Counted from the first letter of the stretch, positions 26,817 to 35,119 are shown. The stretch: 64,000 nt of DNA from Maricaulis sp048269565 (GCF_048269565.1 NZ_JBLXIK010000003.1:1-64000); one strand, 5' to 3'. A program made the numbers and translations. Notes: generated by a model not told the origin, from the sequence alone.

Positions 26817-27680
26817 TCAGGAAGGCAGGGCTGCACAATTGTCGATCAGCCGGGTCGAGCCCAGCCGCACCGCCGCCAGCACCCGGGCCGGAACCGCCAG
26901 CGCGTCATCGCCGAGCGGTGCCAGTGTGTCGGCGCAGCGCGCCTCGACATAATCGACCGCATCGAAGCCGGCCTCGCAGGCCGCCAGCGCCGTCTGGCGG
27001 GCCTGTGCCACGCTCTGCCCGGCCGCCATATCGGCGGCGAATTGCCGGAGAATCCGGTTGAGCTGGCCGGCTCGCTGGCGATCGGATGCCGACAGATAGG
27101 CATTGCGCGAGGACAGGGCGAGCCCGTCGCGCTCGCGCACGGTTTCACCGGCGATGATGTCGACGCCGAGGTCGAGATCGCGGACAAGTCGCCGGATGAC
27201 CAGCAATTGCTGGTAATCCTTCTCGCCGAACACCGCGACATCGGGGCGGACCTGGTTGAGCAGTTTGGCGACGACGGTGGCGACCCCGTTGAAGAAATGC
27301 GGCCGCGCGGCGCTTTCCAGTCCCTCGGCAGGACCGGCGACGGCAATGCTGGTGGCAAAGCCTTGCGGGTAGATCACGTCATTGGTTGGCAGATAGATCA
27401 GATCGCAATGCGCCTCGGCCAGGTGCTGCGAATCCTCGATCACCGTACGCGGATAGGCCTCGAAATCCTCACCGGGCGCGAATTGGGCCGGATTGACATA
27501 AATGCTCGCCACCACCCGGTCGCATTGGGCCTTGGCCAGCTGGACCAGGGCGAGATGCCCGGCATGCAGGGCGCCCATGGTGGGCACGAAGCCGACGCTC
27601 AGCCCCTCATCGCGCCAGCTGCGAACGCGGGCGCGCAGCGAGGAAACGGTTGTGGCGGACGGGATTTGCAGGTTGAGCAT
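26817..27680 (-). CDS. panC: Pantothenate synthetase
   Basis: A 287-residue cytosolic enzyme joining pantoate and beta-alanine using ATP in CoA biosynthesis. The nucleotidylyltransferase HIGH-like motif is VGFVPTMGALHAGHLALV. Pantoate and ATP contacts include SIYVNPAQF, VFGEKDYQQLLVIRR and the KMSKS-like ALSSRNAYLSASDR. Length matches the family (about 280). In Caulobacter, panC also lies close to mipZ, so this local order (panC / lipoprotein / mipZ) appears conserved, although that is from memory. The ATG at 27680 is divergent from the SPOR-like gene, with 84 bases between them. Confidence 0.94.
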   Translation of the reverse strand: MLNLQIPSATTVSSLRARVRSWRDEGLSVGFVPTMGALHAGHLALVQLAKAQCDRVVASIYVNPAQFAPGEDFEAYPRTVIEDSQHLAEAHCDLIYLPTNDVIYPQGFATSIAVAGPAEGLESAARPHFFNGVATVVAKLLNQVRPDVAVFGEKDYQQLLVIRRLVRDLDLGVDIIAGETVRERDGLALSSRNAYLSASDRQRAGQLNRILRQFAADMAAGQSVAQARQTALAACEAGFDAVDYVEARCADTLAPLGDDALAVPARVLAAVRLGSTRLIDNCAALPS

Positions 27681-27764
27681 GGTGGCACCGGAAATCTGAT
27701 CGCCACGGCATAATCATAAGCGATGAGGGAGGCAAGCGGCCCGACTCGGTCTAGATGTCATGGC

Positions 27765-28385
27765 ATGAAAACTTCGCATCTTCTCATCAGCCTGCTGGCC
27801 GGCGCTTCCGTGCTGGGCGGCTGCGCGACGACCGGGGCTGCCACCGCACCTCAGACCGCCGCCGCGCTGCCGCCCGTCGCTGAAACCCAGGACGCGCGGA
27901 TTGCCGATCTGGTGGCCCGCGAGCTTGATCGCCGTGCCCGCCATGACGCCGCAAGCCTGGCCGATGTGTCACCGGAACTGCGCGCCCTCGCGCAGGCCCT
28001 GGCCGGGCCGGCACCGGGGCCGGCGGTGGCTGGAGACGGCGCCCGCGGCGGCATGCTGCCTCCAGCGCCGGCCGAGATGCTCGATGCGCCGAGCCTGTGG
28101 CATGGCATCCATCTCGCCTCCTACCGCATTCATGCCAATGCGGTATCGGGCTGGGCCGAGCTGCAGGCGCGTTTCCCGGCCGTGCTGGCTGACCGCGAGG
28201 CGCGGCTCGCGGCCGTGACCCTGCCGGGGCGCGGCGATTTCCTGCGGCTTGAGGCGGGGCCCTATGATAGTCTGGCCGAGGCCCGGGAGGCCTGTATGGT
28301 GATCGAGCGGGCCGGTGCCTATTGCATGCCTGTCGAGTTTGCCGGACAGCCCATGACTGATTTCGTGCCGCCTGCAGCGCGCTGA
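27765..28385 (+). CDS. SPOR-like domain lipoprotein
   Basis: A 206-residue protein with a lipobox signal (MKTSHLLISLLAGASVLGGCATTG). The middle is low-complexity Ala/Pro. The C-terminal 85 residues form one SPOR-like unit: IHLASYRIHANAVSGWAELQARFP, then DFLRLEAGPYDSLAEAREACMVIERAGAYCMPV. The LEAGPYDSLAEAREAC piece mirrors the SPOR 'VxxGPF.s..eA' strand-helix. SPOR domains bind glycan strands stripped of stem peptides at the division septum, which would suit the neighbouring division-site gene mipZ 60 bases downstream. Two Cys in the domain (C192-like and C200-like positions) might form a disulfide. Binding is inferred. Confidence 0.75.
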   Translation: MKTSHLLISLLAGASVLGGCATTGAATAPQTAAALPPVAETQDARIADLVARELDRRARHDAASLADVSPELRALAQALAGPAPGPAVAGDGARGGMLPPAPAEMLDAPSLWHGIHLASYRIHANAVSGWAELQARFPAVLADREARLAAVTLPGRGDFLRLEAGPYDSLAEAREACMVIERAGAYCMPVEFAGQPMTDFVPPAAR

Positions 28386-28445
28386 CAGCCCGGCCTGCTT
28401 GAATTTGTGTCGCGTCGCTGGCGCGCGGGCTAGATTGCCGGAACC

Positions 28446-29333
28446 ATGAGCACACACCCAGCCTTCAAACTCCCTTCCCGTCCGATCGGCCGCCCGCGCG
28501 ATGGTGCCGCCGAGGCGCATGTCATTGTCGTCGGCAATGAGAAGGGCGGGGCGGGCAAATCCACTGTTGCCATGCATCTGGCCGTGGCGCTGATGCGGAT
28601 GGGCAAGCGGGTCGGCGCGCTCGATCTCGATCTGCGCCAGCGCAGTTTTTCGCGCTATCTCGGCAATCGAAACGCCTGGTGCGAGAAGCATGGCGTCCAA
28701 CTGCCCCGCGCGGCGGAAATCGCCCTGGCGCCGAGTGCCCAGCGTGATCTGGACATTGTCGAGATGGAAGAGACCGAGCGCTTCTCCAATGCGCTGGGGG
28801 ATCTCAAGGCCCGCACCGATTTCATCATCATCGATGCGCCTGGCGCCGACACGCTGTATTCGCGCCTGGCGCATTCGTCCGCCGACACCATCGTGACGCC
28901 GGTCAATGACAGTTTTGTCGATTTCGATCTGCTCGCCGAGATCGACCCGGACACGTTCCAGGTCGGCCGGCCGAGCGTGTACAGCGAGATGGTTTGGGAA
29001 TGCCGCAAGCGCAAGGCGGCGCTGGAGCGGCGCTCGATCGACTGGGTCGTGATGCGCAACCGCGTCTCCATGCTCGATGCGCGCAACAAGCGGCGCGTCG
29101 GCGAAGGCCTCAAAATGTTGTCCCAGCGGATCGGCTTCCGGCTGGCGCCGGGCTTTGCCGAACGGGTGATCTATCGCGAACTCTTCCCGCTGGGGCTGAC
29201 CCTGCTCGATCTCACCGAGAGCGGTTCGACCCTTCCTTTCACGATGAGCCATGTTGCGGCCCGCCAGGAATTGCGCGACCTTCTCATCGTTCTCAAATTA
29301 TCCGGGCTCGAGGGACAATCCATCCCCTTCTGA
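28446..29333 (+). CDS. mipZ: MipZ-like division plane positioning ATPase
   Basis: A 295-residue ParA/MinD-family ATPase. A deviant Walker A is VGNEKGGAGKST (residues 30-40), followed by VGALDLDLRQRSFSRYLGNR, DFIIIDAPGAD and TPVNDSFVDFDLLAEIDP. The MipZ-specific run ELFPLGLTLLDL and WVVMRNRVSMLDARNKRRV are also there. In Caulobacter, MipZ binds ParB at the poles and forms a gradient that inhibits FtsZ away from midcell. This copy has about 24 extra N-terminal residues before the Walker region (THPAFKLPSRPIGRPRD). It overlaps functionally with a SPOR-like lipoprotein upstream and a J-domain protein starting one base after its stop. ParB and FtsZ are not in the window. Confidence 0.94.
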   Translation: MSTHPAFKLPSRPIGRPRDGAAEAHVIVVGNEKGGAGKSTVAMHLAVALMRMGKRVGALDLDLRQRSFSRYLGNRNAWCEKHGVQLPRAAEIALAPSAQRDLDIVEMEETERFSNALGDLKARTDFIIIDAPGADTLYSRLAHSSADTIVTPVNDSFVDFDLLAEIDPDTFQVGRPSVYSEMVWECRKRKAALERRSIDWVVMRNRVSMLDARNKRRVGEGLKMLSQRIGFRLAPGFAERVIYRELFPLGLTLLDLTESGSTLPFTMSHVAARQELRDLLIVLKLSGLEGQSIPF

Positions 29334-29334
29334 T

Positions 29335-29793
29335 ATGGCGGCATTTTTCCTCGGATTTCTCGCCCTTGCAGGCTTTCTGGGCGCTGCCTGGTGGTTCTCC
29401 CGGCAGAAGACCGCCCGCGCATCACGCATGGTGCGCATCCTGCTCGGTGGCGGCGCCGTTGTCGCTGGCGTACTGCTGACCCTGCGCGGCGCCATGCCGC
29501 TGGGCATCCCGATCGGCCTGTTCGGCCTTGGCATGCTGGGGATCGCCGTCAATGCACCCGGCCAGGCCGGTTCGCGGCAGCAGGGCGGCCCGCCGTCGTC
29601 CGGTGGCGGCATGACACTCTCGGAAGCGCGCGAAATCCTCTCGGTCGGCCCCGATGCGACGCGCGAGGAAATCCGCCAGGCGCACCGCAATCTGATGAAG
29701 AAGCTGCATCCCGACACCGGCGGCGGTTCGGCGGCCCTGGCGCGCCAGGTCCAGGAGGCCCGCGATCTCCTGCTCGCCGCCCTCGGGGACTAG
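29335..29793 (+). CDS. Membrane-anchored DnaJ-domain protein
   Basis: A 152-residue protein with two N-terminal hydrophobic helices (AAFFLGFLALAGFLGAAWWF and a second through about residue 70) and a C-terminal J-domain: MTLSEAREILSVGPDATREEIRQAHRNLMKKLHPDTGGG. The HPD tripeptide needed to stimulate DnaK ATPase is intact. Layout (N-in membrane anchor, J-domain at the C-terminus) resembles mitochondrial Tim14/Pam18-like proteins of Alphaproteobacteria. The start ATG overlaps nothing but sits one base after the mipZ stop, which suggests translational coupling. Substrate is unknown. Confidence 0.87.
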   Translation: MAAFFLGFLALAGFLGAAWWFSRQKTARASRMVRILLGGGAVVAGVLLTLRGAMPLGIPIGLFGLGMLGIAVNAPGQAGSRQQGGPPSSGGGMTLSEAREILSVGPDATREEIRQAHRNLMKKLHPDTGGGSAALARQVQEARDLLLAALGD

Positions 29794-29875
29794 CTTGTCC
29801 GGAATTATAGCGGGCGAATTTGCTCACGGCACGAAAAGGTTGTATGCAGGTGTCCGAACCTTGGAGCCGGGGGCG

Positions 29876-30130
29876 ATGAAGCCTGAGAAGACGACAGCCA
29901 TTGCGCACCGCCGCCGGAGCCGGGCTACCCAGCGTGACCTGTTTGGCCGGCGCCCGCGCCTTGCCGGGGCTCCCGATCCCGCGCTTCACCGGATCGCACT
30001 GGATCTGCGTGAAGTCAGCGAGCGGGCCCTGCGCGCCGGTCTGGGGCGCTGCAGCAGTCTGATCGAGGTCGCTGCCCTGATGGTCGAACTCGAGGGCTCG
30101 ATGATGCTTCAGGACGATCCCGACATCTGA
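29876..30130 (+). CDS. Hypothetical small basic protein, 84 aa
   Basis: Starts MKPEKTTAIAHRRRSRATQRDLFGRRPR, an Arg-rich tail, and continues with an amphipathic helical part (LHRIALDLREVSERALRAGLGRCSSLIEVAALMVELEGSM). The ATG at 29876 follows GGAGCCGGGGGCG. The last 22 bases overlap the 3' end of dprA on the other strand. I recognise no family; a small DNA- or RNA-binding protein is possible from the charge pattern, but this is not supported by any motif. Confidence 0.55.
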   Translation: MKPEKTTAIAHRRRSRATQRDLFGRRPRLAGAPDPALHRIALDLREVSERALRAGLGRCSSLIEVAALMVELEGSMMLQDDPDI

Positions 30131-31290
30131 ACCAGCCCGCCCGGCAGAAGGTCGATCTCGCCGGCCATTTCCAGTTCCAGCACAATCGCCCGGATTTCAC
30201 CGACCGGCAGCCTTGCCTGGCGCGATAACTCGTCGGCCGAGATCGGGGTCGGCGAGAGCAGCGCCCGGATGCGCTCGGCCGGATCTTCCGGCCTGGGCGT
30301 GCTGGCCGGTGGCCGGGCCTCATCCGCAGCTGTTGGTTCGCTGTCGAGACCGGGCCAGTCGATATAATCGAGCGGGTCGTCCTCCAGCCCGTTGGCGGCA
30401 GGCGGGTTTTCGGCCTCGATAGCCGGTGTGTTCTCCAGGATCGCGACGACATCCTCGACGCTCTCGATCAGATGCGCCCCGTCGCGCAGCAATTGATTGC
30501 CGCCGCGGGCGCGTGGGTCGAGCGGCGAGCCTGGCACCGCCATCACCTCGCGCCCCTGTTCCCCGGCAAAGCGTGCCGTGATCAGTGAGCCCGACTTCAC
30601 CGCCGCCTCGACCACCAGCACGCCCAGCGACAGGCCGGAGATCAGCCGGTTGCGGCGCGGGAAATCGCGCGCAGTCGGCAAGGTGCCCAGCGGCACTTCC
30701 GAGACCAGCAGGCCCTGCTGCGCGATGGCATGGTGCAGTTCGTAATGCTCGGGGGGATAGATGTAATCCAGCCCGCCGGCGAGGACGGCGATGGTGCCGG
30801 TCTCGAGCGCTCCGCCATGGGCGGCGCCATCAATGCCGCGCGCCAGTCCGGAGACGATGGTGACCCCGGCGCTGCCAAGCCCATGGGCGAGCTCGCGCGC
30901 GAAGCGCAGGCCGGCGGCCGAGGCATTGCGCGCGCCGACCATGGCACAGCAGGGCTTTGCCGCCAGTGCCAGCTCTCCCTTGACGAGGATGACCGGCGGT
31001 GCGGCGGGGATGCAGGCGAGGGCGTGGGGATAATCCGCTTCGCAACTGGCCAGCAGGCGCGCGCCGGCGCGGTCTATGGCGTCGAGTTCGGCTTCGGCGG
31101 CGGTGCGGGGCGGGATGTCGGGGCGCGGCGCACCACGGGTGCGGGCGAGGCCTGGCAGGGCGTCGAGAGCGGTTTCGGCATCGCCGAAACGGGCGAGCAA
31201 TCTGGCAAAGCCGACCGGGCCGATGCGCGGCGTTCTTGCCAGGCGCAACCAGTCACAACGCTCGGTAAAGCTCAGCTCTGCCGGTCTCAC
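30109..31290 (-). CDS. dprA: DNA-processing protein DprA/Smf
   Basis: A 393-residue protein that loads RecA on incoming single-stranded DNA during transformation. An N-terminal SAM-like domain (LRLARTPRIGPVGFARLLARFG) is followed by the Rossmann-like core: VGARNASAAGLRFARELAHGL, TIVSGLARGIDGAAHGGAL, IAVLAGGLDYIYPPEHYEL and FPRRNRLISGLSLGVLVVEA. The C-terminal winged-helix region (DELSRQARLPVGEIRAIVLELEM) is the DML1-like domain. The start is a GTG at 31290 with CGGAGGGG just upstream. It is the last gene of the pyrB-pyrC-like-plsY-dprA series. Competence genes are otherwise absent in the window. Confidence 0.93.
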   Translation of the reverse strand: MRPAELSFTERCDWLRLARTPRIGPVGFARLLARFGDAETALDALPGLARTRGAPRPDIPPRTAAEAELDAIDRAGARLLASCEADYPHALACIPAAPPVILVKGELALAAKPCCAMVGARNASAAGLRFARELAHGLGSAGVTIVSGLARGIDGAAHGGALETGTIAVLAGGLDYIYPPEHYELHHAIAQQGLLVSEVPLGTLPTARDFPRRNRLISGLSLGVLVVEAAVKSGSLITARFAGEQGREVMAVPGSPLDPRARGGNQLLRDGAHLIESVEDVVAILENTPAIEAENPPAANGLEDDPLDYIDWPGLDSEPTAADEARPPASTPRPEDPAERIRALLSPTPISADELSRQARLPVGEIRAIVLELEMAGEIDLLPGGLVQMSGSS

Positions 31291-31375
31291 GGCCCCTCCG
31301 TTTCTGCCCCGCTTTCGTCTTGCCCCGATCTATCCCTGGTGTGCCTTTAATGGTCTTTTGGTGTGTCGCTGTTTG

Positions 31376-32008
31376 CTACGGGTGTGACGCCGGGTCATCT
31401 TCGGCGGGCGCTGTCTTCTTGCCGCCGATGCGCGGCTCCTCGCCCTTGAGGATGCGGCCGATATTCGCCCGGTGCAGCCAGTAGATCAGAACGGCGAGCA
31501 GCCCGGTCATGATCGCGACATCGGGACGGCCGATCACCAGTGCTGCGACCGGTGCCGCCAGGGCTGCGACCAGGGCGCCGAGCGAGGAGATGCGGAAAAT
31601 CGCCGCCGTGATCAGCCAGGCCGCGATCACCGTCAGCCCGACCGGCCAGGACACGACCAGCACCGTGCCGACGAAGGTCGCGACACCCTTGCCGCCCTTG
31701 AAATTGAGCCAGACCGGGAAGCAATGCCCGGCAAAGGCGGCGGCGCCGGCGATCAGGCCGGCTGTGGTGCCGAGAAAATAACCGAAGATCGCGGCGGCAA
31801 TCCCGGCCTTGCCGGCATCGAGCAGCAGGGTCGCGAGCGCCAGGTCCTTGCGGCCGGTGCGCAGCACATTGGTGGCGCCGATATTGCCCGAACCGATGGC
31901 GCGGATATCACCGAGCCCGGCCAGCCTGGTGATCACGAGGCCAAACGGGATGGAGCCGAGCAGATAGCCGCCCAGCGCCGCGATCAGATAGTAAAGCGCA
32001 TCCATCAT
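31376..32008 (-). CDS. plsY: Acyl-phosphate:glycerol-3-phosphate acyltransferase PlsY
   Basis: A 210-residue inner-membrane enzyme that acylates glycerol-3-phosphate from acyl-phosphate, making lysophosphatidate for phospholipid synthesis. Hydrophobic helices surround the three family motifs: GSIPFGLVITR and IRAIGSGNIGATNVLR (motif 1), HCFPVWLNFKGGKGVAT (motif 2) and a third near HRANIGRILKGEEPRI. Length fits. It starts 3 bases after the stop of the upstream pyrC-like gene, so co-transcription with pyrB is likely. PlsX is not in the window. Confidence 0.93.
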   Translation of the reverse strand: MMDALYYLIAALGGYLLGSIPFGLVITRLAGLGDIRAIGSGNIGATNVLRTGRKDLALATLLLDAGKAGIAAAIFGYFLGTTAGLIAGAAAFAGHCFPVWLNFKGGKGVATFVGTVLVVSWPVGLTVIAAWLITAAIFRISSLGALVAALAAPVAALVIGRPDVAIMTGLLAVLIYWLHRANIGRILKGEEPRIGGKKTAPAEDDPASHP

Positions 32009-32011
32009 CGT

Positions 32012-33289
32012 CTACCCGTCATGGTTGTGTATATTGGTCCCGCCAACGAAGCTTTGCAAGACCCGCCCCTGGAAACGGCGTCCCGACCAGGCACAATTGG
32101 CGCGCGGCGAGGCGAGGGCGTCCGCATCGACGACCCAGGGGATATCGCCGTCGATCAGGATGAGATCGGCCGGTGCGCCTGGCTTGATGCGGCCCTGGGG
32201 CAGGCCTAGCAGGTCGGCGGGGCCGCAGGTCAAAACCCGCAGGGCGTCGATCAGTTCAAGCTGGCCGTCATGCACCAGGCCGAGCATGGCGCCGAGCATT
32301 GTCTCGAGGCTCAATGTGCCGGCAATCGCCAGCGCGAAGGGCTCGCCCTTGTCGTCGAAGGGTGTCGGGCGGTGATCGGAGACGACGGCATTGATCTCGC
32401 CATTGGCGACGGCCTCGACCAGGGCGCGGCGATCCGTTTCCGAGCGCAGCGGCGGATCCATGCGGAAGGCCGAGTCGAGATCGCCGGCATCGGTCTCGTT
32501 GAGGGTGAGGTGCGCGACGGCGACCGTTGCGGCGATTTCGGTATCGCGGACCCGGACATGGCGCAGGGCATCGAGCCCGGCCTCGGTCGAGAGCCGGTCA
32601 ACCAGCAGCTTGCCGCCGGAAAGCTCGGCCAGGCTGGCATCGCGCTCGATGGCGATGCGTTCGGAGATCGCCGGCTCGGACGGCAGGCCCATCCGCGCCG
32701 ACCAGTCGCTCTCCAGCGCCACCGTGCCGGCGGAGAGCTCGGCATCGGCCGGGCGCGAGGCGAGCCAGAAATCAAACTGGCTGGAATAGGCGAGCACACG
32801 CCGCATGACACGGCTGTCGGCAATCGGCCGGTCGCCATTGCCGATCATCACCGCACCGCAACGCGCCAGCAGGCCGATCTCGGCCATCTGCTCACCGGCC
32901 AGCCCGGCCGTCGCCGCGCCGGTCGCCAGGAAGCGCACGCCGTGATCGCCGAAAGAGCGCACCAGCGAGGCCAGACTGTCCGGGCTGTCATTGGGCGTGC
33001 GGGCATTGGGCGCCAGCATCACCGTGCCGACACCGCCGCGCGCGGCGGCGGCGGCGAGCGAGGTCAGCGTCTCGCCATCGGGGGTGAGGCCCGGTTCCTT
33101 GGCGGCGCGCAGATCGACCAGCGCCGGCGCCAGGATGCGGCCACGCGCGTCGATGACCTCGTCGCAGGCATCGATATCGATATCCGGGCCGGCCTCGAGG
33201 ATGGCGCCATCCTCGACCACGACGCCGCCGGGGCCGTCATAATCACTGGCCGGATCGACCAGGCGGGCATTGATGATGGCAAACATCAT
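32012..33289 (-). CDS. Dihydroorotase-like protein lacking metal ligands (pseudo-dihydroorotase partner of ATCase)
   Basis: A 425-residue amidohydrolase-fold protein that aligns with dihydroorotase throughout (RLVDPASDYDGPGGVVVEDG at the N-terminus, SDHRPTPFDDKGEPFALAIAGTLSLETML near the end). The metal site is missing. Dihydroorotases have D-x-H-x-H-L-R-x-P-G, but here the segment reads LVDLRAAKEPG with no His. The expected MPN-T-x-P stretch is APNARTPND, and the TDHAPH motif reads SDHRPTP. This is the pattern of the inactive PyrC-prime/PyrX subunits that hold aspartate transcarbamoylase in a complex in Pseudomonas. The gene overlaps pyrB by 4 bases, fitting that role. A catalytic dihydroorotase must be elsewhere. 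Confidence 0.87.
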   Translation of the reverse strand: MMFAIINARLVDPASDYDGPGGVVVEDGAILEAGPDIDIDACDEVIDARGRILAPALVDLRAAKEPGLTPDGETLTSLAAAAARGGVGTVMLAPNARTPNDSPDSLASLVRSFGDHGVRFLATGAATAGLAGEQMAEIGLLARCGAVMIGNGDRPIADSRVMRRVLAYSSQFDFWLASRPADAELSAGTVALESDWSARMGLPSEPAISERIAIERDASLAELSGGKLLVDRLSTEAGLDALRHVRVRDTEIAATVAVAHLTLNETDAGDLDSAFRMDPPLRSETDRRALVEAVANGEINAVVSDHRPTPFDDKGEPFALAIAGTLSLETMLGAMLGLVHDGQLELIDALRVLTCGPADLLGLPQGRIKPGAPADLILIDGDIPWVVDADALASPRANCAWSGRRFQGRVLQSFVGGTNIHNHDG

Positions 33290-34248
33290 GATCCATATCC
33301 TTTTCGGATATTGGCGCCGATCAGTTCCAGCATCGCCATGCGCACGGCAACGCCGCTCTCGACCTGGTCGAGAATGACGCTGACCTCCGGGTCGTCGGCG
33401 AGGCGGGTATGGATTTCCACCCCGCGATTCATCGGCCCGGGATGCATCACCAGTACATCCGGCGAGGCGACCTCAAGGCGTTCATGGGTCAGCCCGAACA
33501 GATGGAAGAATTCACGCTCCGACGGCACGAAACCACCGGTCATGCGCTCCTTTTGCTGCCGCAGCGCCATCACCGCATCACAGCCGGTCAGCGCCGCGTC
33601 GAGATCATGGAACACATCGACGCCCCATTGATCGACATCGGTCGGCAAAAGGGTGGGCGGTGCACACAGGCGAATCTCGGCGCCGAGAATGTTCAGCAGG
33701 CCGATATTGGAGCGCGCGACGCGCGAATGCAGGATATCGCCGACGAGCAATATCCGCCGTCCGCCGACCGAGCCCCAACGCTGGGCCAGGGTGAAACTGT
33801 CGAGCAGGGCCTGGGTCGGGTGTTCATGCATGCCGTCGCCGGCATTGATCACGGCCAGACCGGTCGCATCGGCGAGGAATTTTGGCGCCCCGGTCGCCGG
33901 ATGGCGCACGACGAGAATGTCCGGCCGCATCGCCGCCAGGGTGCGCGCTGTATCGCTGAGGCTCTCGCCCTTCGATGCCGAGGATGAGGCCATGGCGAAA
34001 TTCACCACATCGGCCCCGAGCCGCTTGCCCGCCATCTCGAAACTGCCCTGGGTGCGAGTCGAGGCCTCGAAAAACAGGTTGAGCACGGTCAGCCCGCGCA
34101 GCTCGTCCGAGGCTTTGTCCGGCGTCCGGTTGCGCTTGAGAAAAGCTTCAGCGCGCTCAAAAATGATCGCGATATCAACAGGATTGAGGTCAGCCACCGA
34201 TAAGAGGTGACGGTGGGGGAAATCGTAGGAAAATTCCGCGCGGCTCAT
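33286..34248 (-). CDS. pyrB: Aspartate carbamoyltransferase catalytic subunit
   Basis: A 320-residue enzyme of pyrimidine synthesis: carbamoyl-phosphate plus aspartate to N-carbamoylaspartate. Carbamoyl-phosphate binding loop FFEASTRTQGSFEMAGKRLGAD, the HPTQALLD motif, ILLVGDILHSRVARSN and VMHPGPMNRG are intact. Start chosen at the ATG at 34248, because GGGAGGCGGG lies right upstream; the open frame continues 53 codons into the repeat DNA, which is spurious. There is no PyrI-like regulatory subunit. The next gene, the pseudo-dihydroorotase, overlaps by 4 bases. Repeat A1 starts 83 bases upstream, so the promoter lies between 34249 and 34331 or inside the repeat. Confidence 0.93.
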   Translation of the reverse strand: MSRAEFSYDFPHRHLLSVADLNPVDIAIIFERAEAFLKRNRTPDKASDELRGLTVLNLFFEASTRTQGSFEMAGKRLGADVVNFAMASSSASKGESLSDTARTLAAMRPDILVVRHPATGAPKFLADATGLAVINAGDGMHEHPTQALLDSFTLAQRWGSVGGRRILLVGDILHSRVARSNIGLLNILGAEIRLCAPPTLLPTDVDQWGVDVFHDLDAALTGCDAVMALRQQKERMTGGFVPSEREFFHLFGLTHERLEVASPDVLVMHPGPMNRGVEIHTRLADDPEVSVILDQVESGVAVRMAMLELIGANIRKGYGS

Positions 34249-34331
34249 CCCGCCTCCCGCTTGAAAGCGACCCGGTGCAGGGGTCGGCGCGGTATAGGCG
34301 GCGAGCGGCGTGGTGGCAAGGGGGGGCACGT

Positions 34332-34498
34332 CCCTCTCCGTGAGGAGAGGGTGCCCCCCGGATCCGGGCGGGTGAGGCGGGTAATGGATACGCCTCAGGG
34401 CTGGCACCGTCCCCGTTAATCGCCCACGGTGATTTTGCCCGCCTCATCCGCCCCGGATCAAGTCCGGGGCACCTTCTCCTCACGGAGAAGGAAGGGCG
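34332..34498. repeat. Structured palindromic repeat, copy A1 (complete)
   Basis: A 167-base copy of the window's main repeat. The left end is hairpin CCCTCTCCGTGAGGAGAGGG followed by a second GC hairpin and the GGGTGAGGCGGG box. The centre contains CAATCGCCCACGGTGATTTTGCCCGCCTCATCC-like sequence (here TTAATCGCCC...). The right end is the inverted counterpart, CCCCGGATCAAGTCCGGGG then CTTCTCCTCACGGAGAAGGAAGGG. Left ends of all copies carry CTCTCC, right ends CTTCTCC, so orientation can be read. It is the first of doublet A, between pyrB and the HicB-like gene. Confidence 0.9.
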
Positions 34499-34528
34499 TT
34501 GGGCTTTCCATGAGTCGCGGTGAGTTTT

Positions 34529-34689
34529 CCCTCTCCGTGAGGAGAGGGTGCCCGAAGGGCGGGTGAGGCGGGTAATGGATACGCCTCAGGGCTGGCACCG
34601 TCCCCGTTAATCGCCCACGGTGACTTTGCCCGCCTCATCCGCCCCGGATCAAGTCCGGGGCACCTTCTCCTCACGGAGAAGGAAGGGCG
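34529..34689. repeat. Structured palindromic repeat, copy A2 (complete)
   Basis: A 161-base copy almost identical in its core to A1 (the ATGGATACGCCTCAGGGCTGGC segment is repeated exactly). The left second hairpin is GCCCGAAGGGC instead of the longer form in A1. It is separated from A1 by a 30-base linker (34499-34528) that reads like CTTTCCATGAGTCGCGGTGAG and is conserved in all four doublets. It ends 26 bases from the stop of the HicB-like gene. Confidence 0.9.
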
Positions 34690-34714
34690 CTGCGCTTGTG
34701 AGGGTTGGCGCCAG

Positions 34715-35119
34715 TCACCCCGACCCCAAAGCCCCCTCCACCAGCAATCTCGACCGCGTCAGCCCCTTCCGCCGTGCGAGCTCGTCTATGCGTTCCAGGG
34801 CGAATTCGTCGATGCTGATATTGATGCGGATCGAGCGTCCGGTCCTGGGGGCCGGGGCGAGGGCGATGACTGCCAGCGCATCGCTACGGTCGGTGCGAAA
34901 ATCGGGATCGGCGAGCAGGGTGTCGAGCGAGCGGGGGCGGGGCAGCGGCAGGCCCTCGTCTTCCAGGGCGTTGAAATTGGAGCGCAGCGCCTTACGACCC
35001 GCGGCAATGGCGTCTTCGACGCTGGTGCCCGCTGCAATGACGCCCGGCGCATCGGGGAAAGAGAGACCGTAATGGCCGGCTTCATCGGCGTGGATGAGGG
35101 CGTAGAAGGTTTCGTTCAT
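34715..35119 (-). CDS. HicB-like antitoxin, no adjacent HicA
   Basis: A 134-residue protein with the HicB two-part form: an N-terminal partial RNase H-like domain (FYALIHADEAGHYGLSFPDAPGVIAAGTSVEDAIAAGRKAL) and a C-terminal ribbon-helix-helix-like part (RSIRINISIDEFALERIDELARRKGLTRSRLLVEGAL). HicB neutralises the HicA mRNA interferase and represses its own operon. No HicA-size frame is present upstream (35120-35378 holds a palindrome) or downstream (repeat A). It therefore looks like an orphan regulator. The gene lies between repeat doublets A and B. GC and codon use are like the chromosome. Confidence 0.85.
   Translation of the reverse strand: MNETFYALIHADEAGHYGLSFPDAPGVIAAGTSVEDAIAAGRKALRSNFNALEDEGLPLPRPRSLDTLLADPDFRTDRSDALAVIALAPAPRTGRSIRINISIDEFALERIDELARRKGLTRSRLLVEGALGSG

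Noticed and set aside
34332..34689. Coding frames running through the repeats, including the 53-codon extension of pyrB
   Set aside because: Similar Pro/Arg/Gly-rich peptides recur at every repeat copy in several frames, because the DNA repeats. They have no ribosome sites and extend beyond family borders.
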